Source: Streptomyces chromofuscus (GTDB lineage Bacteria; Actinomycetota; Actinomycetes; Streptomycetales; Streptomycetaceae). From it: a stretch of 64,000 nt of DNA. The stretch lies in contig NZ_CP063374.1 in the NCBI RefSeq assembly GCF_015160875.1, positions 1,550,001 through 1,614,000 of the forward strand, given 5' to 3'. Positions within the stretch are counted from its first letter, which is position 1. Each line of letters begins with the position of its first letter. Below the pieces are notes generated by a model that was not told where the DNA came from, ran no database searches, and worked only from the letters and a program-made list of their open reading frames with translations. Made by a program: the position numbers and the translations under genes. This document shows, piece after piece, positions 25,209-32,339 of this stretch.

Positions 25209-26563
25209 ATGCGTTCGAAGGAGCGGCGCAGCTCCCAGTCGGTCACCGCGGCGTCGAAGGCCTCCAGCTCGACGCGCGCCATGTTGCGGTAGTGCGCGAC
25301 CACCTCGTCACCGAACGCCGCCTCGGCGACCGGGCTGTTCTCCCACAGCTCTGCGGCCTCGCGCAGGGTGGTCGGGACGTGCGCGAAGCCGGCCGTGTAG
25401 GCGTTGCCGGGGCACGGGTCGGGCAGTTCCAGCTTCCGCTCGATCCCGTGCAGACCCGCCGCCACCATCCCCGCGACGGCGAGGTACGGGTTGACGTCAC
25501 CGCCGGGCAGCCGGTTCTCGAACCGCAGCGAGCGGCCGTGACCGACGACCCGCAGCGCGCAGGTGCGGTTGTCGTGACCCCAGGCGACGGCGGTCGGCGC
25601 GAAGGACCCCGGCTGGAACCGCTTGTACGAGTTGACGTGCGGCGCGTACAGCAGCGAGAAGTCCCGCAGCGCGGCGAGCTGTCCGGCGAGGAAGTGCCGC
25701 ATGACCTCGGACATCCCGTCGTCGCCCGGCATCACGGTGCGGCCGGTGTCGTCGGCCAGCGACAGATGGATGTGACAGGAGTTGCCCTCGCGCTCGTTGT
25801 ACTTGGCCATGAAGGTGATCGACACGCCCTCCTGGGCGGCGATCTCCTTGGCGCCGGTCTTGTAGATCGCGTGCTGGTCGCAGGTGACCAGGGCCTCGGC
25901 GTACCGGAAGGCGATCTCGTGCTGGCCCGGGTTGCACTCGCCCTTGGCGGACTCGACGGTCATGCCGGCGCCGGCCATCTCGTTGCGGATGCGGCGCAGC
26001 AGAGGCTCGACGCGGCCGGTGCCGAGGACCGAGTAGTCGATGTTGTACTGGTTGGCCGGGGTGAGTCCCCGGTAGCCGGCGTCCCAGGCCTGCTCGTAGG
26101 TGTCCTTGAAGACGATGAACTCCAGCTCGGTGCCGACCTGCGCGGTGAGGCCGAGCTCGGCGAGGCGCTCCAGCTGACGGCGCAGGATCTGGCGGGGCGC
26201 GGCCACGACCGGGGAGCCGTCGTCCCAGGCGAGGTCGGCGACGACCATCGCGGTGCCCTCGTTCCACGGGACGCGGCGCAGGGTGCTGAGGTCGGGCCGC
26301 ATGGCGAAGTCGCCGTAGCCGCGGTCCCAGGAGGACATCGCGTAGCCGTCGACGGTGTTCATCTCGGTGTCGACGGCGAGGAGGTAGTTGCAGCCCTCCG
26401 TGCCGTGCTCCAGTACCTCGTCGAGGAAGAAGCGCGCCGCGAACCGCTTGCCCTGGAGGCGCCCCTGCATGTCCGGGAAGGCCAGGACGACGGTGTCGAT
26501 CTCACCGCCGGCGACGAGGGCGTGCAGCTCCTCGACGCCGAGCGGGGGTGTGCGTTCTGCCAC
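25205..26563 (-). CDS. glnA4: Glutamine-synthetase-like gamma-glutamylamide ligase (GlnA4/PuuA type)
   Basis: A 452-residue GS-fold ligase. GELIDTV-like N-terminus: VVLAFPDMQGRLQGKRFAAR; metal-binding GTELEFIVFKDTYEQAWDAG; ESAKGECNPGQHEIAFRYAE; GNSCHIHLSLADDTGR; and the ATP-binding RSLRFENRLPGGDVNPYLAV. I do not see the NLYDLP-like adenylylation motif of housekeeping GlnA, as expected for a catabolic GlnA-like enzyme. It glutamylates an amine such as ethanolamine or a polyamine using ATP. The gene symbol rests on synteny with S. coelicolor SCO1613 as I remember it. GTG 26563 is preceded by GAAGGAGG; an earlier in-frame start is unlikely. Confidence 0.85.
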   Translation of the reverse strand: MAERTPPLGVEELHALVAGGEIDTVVLAFPDMQGRLQGKRFAARFFLDEVLEHGTEGCNYLLAVDTEMNTVDGYAMSSWDRGYGDFAMRPDLSTLRRVPWNEGTAMVVADLAWDDGSPVVAAPRQILRRQLERLAELGLTAQVGTELEFIVFKDTYEQAWDAGYRGLTPANQYNIDYSVLGTGRVEPLLRRIRNEMAGAGMTVESAKGECNPGQHEIAFRYAEALVTCDQHAIYKTGAKEIAAQEGVSITFMAKYNEREGNSCHIHLSLADDTGRTVMPGDDGMSEVMRHFLAGQLAALRDFSLLYAPHVNSYKRFQPGSFAPTAVAWGHDNRTCALRVVGHGRSLRFENRLPGGDVNPYLAVAGMVAAGLHGIERKLELPDPCPGNAYTAGFAHVPTTLREAAELWENSPVAEAAFGDEVVAHYRNMARVELEAFDAAVTDWELRRSFERM

Positions 26564-26616
26564 GGGAAGGGCCTCCTTCGGGCTTCTGCGCGCTGTGTCG
26601 GCCGGGCCGAGAGCCA

Positions 26617-26642
26617 TAAGGTATTGGCGAGAACCATTGGTT
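26617..26642. promoter_or_regulatory. Shared divergent promoter and candidate operator of the gamma-glutamylation cluster
   Basis: The overlapping boxes TAAGGT (26617-26622, plus) and TACCTT (26618-26623, minus) can serve as -10 elements for the regulator and the ligase operon respectively. The palindrome AACCATTGGTT (26632-26642) lies just downstream of the plus start and in the -35 region of the minus promoter, a fitting place for the adjacent FadR-type repressor. Confidence 0.4.
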
Positions 26643-26661
26643 GGGAAGGGGGCACGGCCGT

Positions 26662-27420
26662 ATGTCGGTGGATCGGGTGGGCGACGGGCCGGAAGGTCCG
26701 GTTCCGGGCCGGGAGGACCCGCTGACGCCGGTGCTGCGGCCGGTGCGCGCCGGCAACGGCTTCGAGGAGGCGCTGGAGCAGATCCTCCAGGTGCTGCGGC
26801 TCGGCCTGGTCCCCGGCGGCGAGCGGCTGCCCGCCGAGCGGGAGCTGGCGGAGCGGCTCGGGATCAGCCGGGTGACGCTGCGCGAGGTGCTGAAGGTGCT
26901 CCAGGACCAGGGTCTGGTGGAGGCGCGGCGGGGGCGGTACGGCGGAACGTTCGTGCTGCCCCGCGCGGACGGCGGCGGCCAGGACGAGCTGCGCCGCCGG
27001 GTCGCCGGGGTCGACATCGAGGACGTCCTGCGCTTCCGGGAGGTGCTGGAGGTGGGCGCGGCCGGGCTGTGCGCGGCGGACGGGCTGACCGGCGAGCGCT
27101 CGCTGCGGCTGCGCGCCGCGCTGGCCCGCACGCACGACGCGCCCCTCGGCGACTACCGGCGCCTGGACACGCTGCTGCACCTCACGCTCGCCGAGCTGTG
27201 CGGGTCGCCGACGCTGACCGCGCAGTACGCAGCGGTCCGCGCCACGGTGAACGACCTGCTGGACTGCATCCCGCTGCTGGTGCGGAACCTGGAGCACTCC
27301 CAGCGCCAGCACGCGGCGCTGGTGGAGGCGGTGCTGGACGGGGACGCGGACGGGGCGCGGGAGATCATGCGGGAGCACTGCGCGGGGACGGCGGCGCTGC
27401 TGCGCGGATTCCTCACGTGA
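26662..27420 (+). CDS. FadR/GntR-family transcriptional regulator
   Basis: A 252-residue regulator. The winged HTH domain has FEEALEQILQVLRLGLVPGG, LPAERELAERLGISRVTLRE and EARRGRYGGTFVL. The C-terminal FCD all-alpha domain contains FREVLEVGAAGLCAAD, LDTLLHLTLAELCGSPTLT and RQHAALVEAVLDGDADGARE, with the usual metal-binding His positions. It probably represses the divergent glnA4-like operon and itself in response to an amine or its gamma-glutamyl derivative. The gene for the C26 hydrolase follows in the same direction, 68 bases downstream. Confidence 0.9.
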   Translation: MSVDRVGDGPEGPVPGREDPLTPVLRPVRAGNGFEEALEQILQVLRLGLVPGGERLPAERELAERLGISRVTLREVLKVLQDQGLVEARRGRYGGTFVLPRADGGGQDELRRRVAGVDIEDVLRFREVLEVGAAGLCAADGLTGERSLRLRAALARTHDAPLGDYRRLDTLLHLTLAELCGSPTLTAQYAAVRATVNDLLDCIPLLVRNLEHSQRQHAALVEAVLDGDADGAREIMREHCAGTAALLRGFLT

Positions 27421-27488
27421 GGCCTTGCACGCGGCGGCCGCTACCGCAAAGGTATGTGGACGATCCATTGAGGGCAGCGGGAGGACGT

Positions 27489-28181
27489 ATGGCCGGCAGG
27501 CCGCTGATCGGCGTCAGCACGTATCTGGAGGCCGGGGCGCGCTGGGGCGTGTGGGAGCTGGACGCGGCACTGCTGCCCGCGGGGTATCCGCGGCTGGTGC
27601 AGCGGGCGGGCGGGCTGGCCGCGATGCTGCCGCCGGACACGCCGGAGCACGCGGCGGCGACGGTTTCCCGCCTCGACGGCCTGGTGATCGCGGGCGGCCC
27701 GGACGTCGACCCGGTCCGCTACGGTGCCGCACGCGACCCGCGCACCGGGCCGCCCGCGCGGGAGCGCGACACCTGGGAACTCGCCCTGATCGGCGCCGCC
27801 TTGGCGGCACGGGTGCCGGTGCTGGGCATCTGCCGGGGCATGCAGTTGCTGAACGTCGCCCTGGGCGGGACGCTGGTACAGCACCTGGACGGGCACGCGG
27901 AGCTGGTCGGGGTCTTCGGCGGCCACGCCGTCAAGCCGGTTTCGGGGTCGTTGTACGCCGGTCTCGTGCCGGAGGAGACGACCGTGCCGACGTACCACCA
28001 CCAGTCCGTGGAGCTGCTCGGTACGGGGCTGGTGGCCTCGGCGCACGCGGCGGACGGGACCGTGGAGGCCGTCGAACTGCCCGGAGAGCACTGGGTGCTG
28101 GGGGTGCAGTGGCATCCGGAGATGGGCGAGGACGTGCGGGTGATGCGGGGGCTGGTGGAGGCCGCGGAGGCCGCCGGGTAG
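27489..28181 (+). CDS. Gamma-glutamyl-amide hydrolase (peptidase C26, PuuD-like)
   Basis: A 230-residue class I glutamine-amidotransferase-fold hydrolase: PLIGVSTYLEAGARWGVWEL, LVIAGGPDVDPVRYG, the nucleophile Cys in PVLGICRGMQLLNVALGG, and the catalytic His/Glu in VQWHPEMGED. Family C26 cleaves gamma-glutamyl bonds, for example gamma-glutamyl-GABA in the Puu pathway. In context it should release glutamate from the oxidised gamma-glutamylated product. GGGAGG precedes the ATG. Confidence 0.9.
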   Translation: MAGRPLIGVSTYLEAGARWGVWELDAALLPAGYPRLVQRAGGLAAMLPPDTPEHAAATVSRLDGLVIAGGPDVDPVRYGAARDPRTGPPARERDTWELALIGAALAARVPVLGICRGMQLLNVALGGTLVQHLDGHAELVGVFGGHAVKPVSGSLYAGLVPEETTVPTYHHQSVELLGTGLVASAHAADGTVEAVELPGEHWVLGVQWHPEMGEDVRVMRGLVEAAEAAG

Positions 28182-28240
28182 CCGGGGCGCGCCAGAGGGT
28201 TCGGCGCCCTGGCCGGATGTCGGGTGCCGCTCCTTCGGTT

Positions 28241-28381
28241 GCCGGTCGCGCAGGCCCGCGTGCGACGGCGGTCGCGCAGGTCCCCCGCCGTGGCCGGTCG
28301 CGCACTTCCGCGTGCGACGGCGGTCGCGCAGGTCCCCGCGCGGCTGGCCGGGCGCGCAGTTCCGCGCGCCCCTTCGGGGCG
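28241..28381. repeat. 52-54-bp imperfect tandem repeat in a convergent gap
   Basis: Units begin with GCCGGTCGCGCA at 28241 and 28293, and with GCCGGGCGCGCA at 28347, and share GCGTGCGACGGCGGTCGCGC AGGTCCCC. The last copy merges into the inverse of the dispersed element seen at 6929 and 43354. The array fills most of the gap between the C26 hydrolase and the LysR gene. Confidence 0.7.
28367..28381. terminator. Hairpin at the convergent ends of the C26 hydrolase and LysR genes
   Basis: CGCCCC (28367-28372) and GGGGCG (28376-28381) form a 6-bp stem immediately beyond the LysR stop. It could serve both strands. Confidence 0.45.
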
Positions 28382-28382
28382 T

Positions 28383-29336
28383 TCATCGTCCCTTGGACGA
28401 CTTCCGCGTCAGCCCCAGCAGTTCCCGCGCCGGTCCCACCGGGCGGTGGCCCGTCCGCCACACCGCCCGCAGGTCCCGGCGCAGGCCGGCGCCCTCCACG
28501 GGGACGCCGACCAGGCGCCGGGTCGCCAGTTCCTCGCCGACCGCCAGTTCGCTCAGCACCGCCGGTCCCGCGCCGCCGACCGCCGACGCCTTCACGGCCG
28601 TCGTCGAGGACAGCTCGATCAGCGGGCGGGCGAGGCCGCCCAGGGCCGCGTCCAGGACCTGGCGGGTGCCCGAGCCCTTCTCACGCAGCACCAGCGGGGT
28701 CGCCGCCAGTTCGTCCGCCGACAGCGGGCGGCGCCGACGGGCCCAGGGATGGCCCGGCGCCGTCACGACGACGAGGTGGTCGTGGCCGACGACCACCGAG
28801 TCCAGTCCCGTCGGGACCGTCAGCCCTTCCACGAAGCCCAGGTCCGCCTCGTCGGACAGGAGCCGGTCCGCGACGGCCGCCGAGTTCCCCGCGAGCAGCG
28901 ACACCGCGGTGTCGGGCCGCGCCGCACGCAGCGCCAGCAGCCAGCCCGGCAGCAGGTACTCGGCGATGGTCATGCTCGCCGCGACCCGCAGCCGAGAGTC
29001 CCGCCGGTCGCGCAGCGCCTGGGCCCCGGCGTCGAAGGCCTCCGCCGCCTCCACCACGCGCCGCGCCCAGTCCGTCACCAGCACACCGGTGTCGGTGAGC
29101 CGGGAGCCGCGCGGCGAACGGTCCACCAGCGCCACCCCCAACTGCCGTTCCATGGAACGGATGCGGCTGCTCGCCGCGGGCTGCGTGACACCGACCTCCC
29201 GGGCCGCCGCGCCGAGACTCCCCAGCCGCGCCACGGCCAGCAGCAGCTCCAGCGCCCCCAGATCCGGCACCCGGTGCGCCAGCGAACCCGCACCCGGGGA
29301 CGACCGTCCGTTCTCCTGCCCCTGCGACCTGCTCAT
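28383..29336 (-). CDS. LysR-family transcriptional regulator
   Basis: A 317-residue LysR protein. After about 20 residues, the winged HTH has VPDLGALELLLAVARLGSLG, AAREVGVTQPAASSRIRSME and RQLGVALVDRSPRGSRLTDTG. The C-terminal periplasmic-binding-like effector domain begins near LRVAASMTIAEYLLPGWLLA. It is divergent from the TDT transporter gene with 70 bases between starts and probably controls it. A -10-like TAAGGT (29343-29348, minus) sits 6 bases before the ATG, so its mRNA may be leaderless. Confidence 0.9.
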   Translation of the reverse strand: MSRSQGQENGRSSPGAGSLAHRVPDLGALELLLAVARLGSLGAAAREVGVTQPAASSRIRSMERQLGVALVDRSPRGSRLTDTGVLVTDWARRVVEAAEAFDAGAQALRDRRDSRLRVAASMTIAEYLLPGWLLALRAARPDTAVSLLAGNSAAVADRLLSDEADLGFVEGLTVPTGLDSVVVGHDHLVVVTAPGHPWARRRRPLSADELAATPLVLREKGSGTRQVLDAALGGLARPLIELSSTTAVKASAVGGAGPAVLSELAVGEELATRRLVGVPVEGAGLRRDLRAVWRTGHRPVGPARELLGLTRKSSKGR

Positions 29337-29342
29337 AACCCC

Positions 29343-29348
29343 ACCTTA
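29343..29348 (-). promoter_or_regulatory. -10 box close to the LysR start
   Basis: TAAGGT on the minus strand ends 6 bases before the ATG at 29336, leaving no room for a normal ribosome-binding site. Confidence 0.4.
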
Positions 29349-29406
29349 TGCCCCCACCGGGACGTGGTCCCTGGTGACGGCCCGGCAGCGGGGAGACGGT
29401 GAGGAC

Positions 29407-30558
29407 ATGGTCACCCTCGCCCACCCCCTGCCGCGCCCCGCCCGGCGTGCCCTCGCCGTCCGTCACCTCGGACCGAACTGGTACGCCTGCGTCATGGGCA
29501 CCGCCGTCGTCGCCACCGCCGGCGCCGCGCTCCCCGTGCGCCTTGCGGGACTGCGCACGGCCTGCACGGCCGTCTGGGCCCTGTCCCTGATCGGGCTCGT
29601 GGCCCTGCTCGCCGCCCGCGCCCTGCACTGGGCCCACCACCGCGACCGGGCGCGCGCCCACCTCATGAACCCGGCGACGGCCCCTTTCTATGGCTGTCCG
29701 GCCATGGCCCTGCTCGCTGTCGGCGGTGGAACGATCACTGTGGGCCGGGACTGGACGGGCACCGGGGCGGCGGTCGCCCTCGACGCCGTGCTGTTCACGG
29801 CCGGGACTCTCCTCGGGCTGACGGCCGCCGTCGCCGTCCCGTACCTGATGGTCGTGCACCACCGGCCGGACATCCGCCAGGCCACTCCCGCCAGGCCACT
29901 CCCGCCTGGCTGCTTCCGCTGGTCGCGCCCATGGTGTTCGCGGCCGTCGGGCCGCTGCTCGTGCCGTACGTGCCGTCGGGGCAGCTCCGCCGGACGCTGC
30001 TGTTCGCCTGCGCGGCGATGTTCGGGCTGAGCCTGCTGGCCACCCTGCTCATGCTGCCGGTGATCTTCGCCCGTCTGCTCACGGCCGGTCCGCTGCCGCT
30101 CCCCCTCACCCCGACGCTGTTCCTGGTGCTCGGCCCGCTGGGGCAGTCCACGACCGCCGTCGGCACCATCACGGACGCCGCGCACGGGGGAAGCGGCCTC
30201 GTCGCCCTGTACGGGGTGCCCGTGATGGGCTTCGCGCTGCTGTGGTGCGGCCTGGCCACGGCGCTCGTGCTGAGGGCCCGCCGGCACGGCATGGGCTTCG
30301 CGATGACGTGGTGGGCGTTCACGTTCCCCGTCGGCACCTGTGTGACCGGCGCCGAGGCCCCTGGGCCGGCACACCGGCCTCGCCGCCTTCGACTGGCTCG
30401 CGATCGGTCTGTACGGCGTCCTGGTCGCCGCCTGGGCCCTCGTCGCCGTGCGGACGGCGCGCGGTCTGCTCAGCGGAACACTGCTCGCAGGGCCTCCCCC
30501 AGCACCCGGGGGGCCTCGGCCAGCGACGGCCCGTACCAGGTCAGGTGCCGGCCGCTGA
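29407..30558 (+). pseudogene. TDT-family (tellurite-resistance/dicarboxylate, SLAC1-like) transporter with two frame disruptions
   Basis: The gene starts as a normal TDT transporter (HLGPNWYACVMGTAVVATAG) and runs in frame to about 29892. A tandem duplication of 14 bases (29879-29892 repeated at 29893-29906) shifts the frame; the family sequence (TPAWLLPLVAPMVFAAVGPL) resumes in another frame. At 30358-30361 a run of four C has one C too many, and the sequence LGRHTGLAAFDWLAIGLYGV resumes in the original frame, stopping at 30556-30558. The two changes total 15 bases, so the frame is restored but about 150 residues between are garbled. Ten helices would otherwise be present. It is either a recent pseudogene or a pair of assembly errors. 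GGAGACGGTGAGG precedes the ATG. Confidence 0.8.
29879..29906 (+). repeat. 14-bp tandem duplication inside the TDT transporter gene
   Basis: AGGCCACTCCCGCC is present twice in a row (29879-29892 and 29893-29906). Removing one copy restores the family reading frame. Confidence 0.85.
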
Positions 30559-31189
30559 CGAGCGCGCAGGGCAGCGGCTCGAAGGCCTCCGGGCCGTCGT
30601 CGGCGGTGAAGCGGTAGGGCTCGTCCGGCAGGACGACCAGGTCCGGGGCGGCGGCGCGCAGGGCGTCGAGCGGGATCCGCGGGTAGCGGTCCGGGTGGCC
30701 CGCGTAGAGCTGGTCCACGCCCAGGCGGGCGAGGACGTCACCGGCGAAGGTGGCACGGCCCAGCACCATCCAGGGCCGCCGCCAGATCGGCACCACGGCC
30801 GTGGTGCGCGGGGCCGGCGCCGGCAGCCGCGCCCAGGCCCGCTCCGCGTCCCGCAGCCACGCGGGGCGCGGAGAGGCTCCGCAGGCGTCGAGCACCCGCG
30901 CCAGCTCGCCGAAGGCCTGCGGCAGGTCCCGCACCTCGGTCACCAGCACCTCCGCGCCGGCCGCGCGCAGGATGTCGAGGTCGGGGGCCCGGTTCTCCTC
31001 CTCGTTGGCGACCACCAGGTCGGGGGCGAGCGCGAGGACACGGTCGAGGCGGGGGTTCTTGGTCCCACCGACGCGGGTGACGTCGAGGTCCGCCGGATGG
31101 GTGCACCAGTCCGTCGCGCCGACGAGTACGCCGGGAGCGGACACCGCCACGGCCTCCGTGAGGGAGGGCACCAGCGAGACGACGCGCAC
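30470..31189 (-). CDS. Helical-backbone metal receptor (BtuF-like) without signal peptide
   Basis: A 239-residue protein with the TroA/BtuF fold: VVSLVPSLTEAVAVSAPGVL, GATDWCTHPADLDVTRVGGT, KNPRLDRVLALAPDLVVANE and PLDALRAAAPDLVVLPDEPY. This family binds cobalamin, haem or iron-siderophores as an ABC transporter receptor. No lipoprotein or other signal peptide is present and no permease or ATPase gene is adjacent, so it may act in the cytoplasm. It starts GTG three bases after the XRE-cupin gene stops, so the two form an operon. Its 3' end overlaps the tail of the damaged TDT gene. Confidence 0.85.
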   Translation of the reverse strand: MRVVSLVPSLTEAVAVSAPGVLVGATDWCTHPADLDVTRVGGTKNPRLDRVLALAPDLVVANEEENRAPDLDILRAAGAEVLVTEVRDLPQAFGELARVLDACGASPRPAWLRDAERAWARLPAPAPRTTAVVPIWRRPWMVLGRATFAGDVLARLGVDQLYAGHPDRYPRIPLDALRAAAPDLVVLPDEPYRFTADDGPEAFEPLPCALVSGRHLTWYGPSLAEAPRVLGEALRAVFR

Positions 31190-31191
31190 GG

Positions 31192-31758
31192 CTAACGGCG
31201 CCGGTCCCGGAGGGCCTCGATGTGCTCGGCGACGGCGACGACCAGCACGCGCGTGTCCGGCACGGTGGCCCGCCAGCGGTGCCGCACGCCGCCCGTGAGG
31301 TACAGGGTGTCGCCGCGGCCCAGGCGATAGGCGCGGCCCTCCGCCTCGATCTCTGCGGCGCCGTCGGCGACATACATCAACTGGTCGTTGCGGTACTGGA
31401 ATTCACGGCCCGCCTCGTGGTCGCCGGTGAACTCGGAGGCGTGCATCTGGTGGTGACCGCGCACCAGGGAACGCACCTGCGGCTGCGGGCCCGGCTCGGT
31501 GGGGTCGGCGCGCACCACGTCGACGCTGCACGCCGGGTCGGCGGCGGCGAGGAGCTCCACGGCGGTGGTGCGCAGGGCGTCGGCGACCTTCTCCAGGGAG
31601 GTCTGGCTGGGCCGGGCGCGGTCGTTCTCGACCTGGCTCAGGAAGGGGACCGACAGGCCGCTGCGCTCGGCCACGACGGCGAGGGTGAGCTCGAGGGCAC
31701 GACGGCGCCGCCGCACGGCCGCGCCCACCCGAAGGGGCTGCTCTTTGTGGTCGCCCAT
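31192..31758 (-). CDS. XRE-type HTH regulator with C-terminal cupin domain
   Basis: A 188-residue regulator. The HTH is VGAAVRRRRRALELTLAVVA, ERSGLSVPFLSQVENDRARP and SQTSLEKVADALRTTAVELL. The cupin domain (residues about 105-180) contains HASEFTGDHEAGREFQYRND and GRGDTLYLTGGVRHRWRATV, with cupin His/Glu positions. Such proteins sense a small ligand or metal and repress nearby genes. The next gene begins 2 bases after its stop, so it probably controls the metal-receptor gene. GGAGGGAGCC precedes the ATG. Confidence 0.9.
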   Translation of the reverse strand: MGDHKEQPLRVGAAVRRRRRALELTLAVVAERSGLSVPFLSQVENDRARPSQTSLEKVADALRTTAVELLAAADPACSVDVVRADPTEPGPQPQVRSLVRGHHQMHASEFTGDHEAGREFQYRNDQLMYVADGAAEIEAEGRAYRLGRGDTLYLTGGVRHRWRATVPDTRVLVVAVAEHIEALRDRRR

Positions 31759-32339
31759 CGCTCCGGCTCCCTCCTTCGCTCGTCGGTCGGTCCTCGTACG
31801 CCGCTGTCCGGGCGCACCCCTTTCTGATGAGTTCTCTGCACCCTACGCATGTTCGGCAAACCGTTTCATGCGCCCGTCACATCGCAGTCACACAGCGTGG
31901 CCCGCGACCTCATGGATCGCGCCACCGGAACCTCCTTCCGGCGTCACCGGCCGCCGGCTCCTCCTTCGCGGCGAACGAGCTGACCAGGGGGCCGGACTCC
32001 ACCTCGGCCGCAGGGCCTCGGGCTGCGCCCTCGACCCTGACCGTCGCTCAGTACGAGCCTGCCGCTGTTCTGTTCAATGCGCGAGCCGTGCGCGATGTTC
32101 CCGCAGCGGGCCTGAGCCGACCAGGTGGTCGGGCGCCGCGCAAGTAAGGGTGCGCTCACCGAAGTTGACGGCCGGGTTCTGGTGGTGGCGTAGCGCTGCG
32201 TGGTTGTCCGGATCCTTTTCGTACCGACGGTGCACCTCGGGTGGCCGCGACGCCACGAGGGGTGGGCGCGACCGCCACACACCCGCGCGTGCGTGTACGT
32301 CGCTGCCCACCCCTCGCCCCGGCGGCCGGACCGGTCAGG
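31759..32339. other. Long gene-free stretch upstream of the XRE-cupin gene
   Basis: The 581 bases between the XRE-cupin start and the ABC transporter stop contain no frame that I can support: candidates on either strand lack a ribosome-binding site and family motifs and shift codon usage. It is less G+C-rich in places (for example 32040-32230) than its surroundings and could be the remains of a lost gene. It also holds the XRE promoter. Confidence 0.5.

Noticed and set aside
28241..28381. CRISPR or IS end
   Set aside because: There are three units without spacers, no cas or transposase gene, and no target duplication.
31827..32282. Two frames in the gene-free stretch, one per strand
   Set aside because: They overlap each other, lack ribosome-binding sites and family motifs, and look like noncoding G+C frames.
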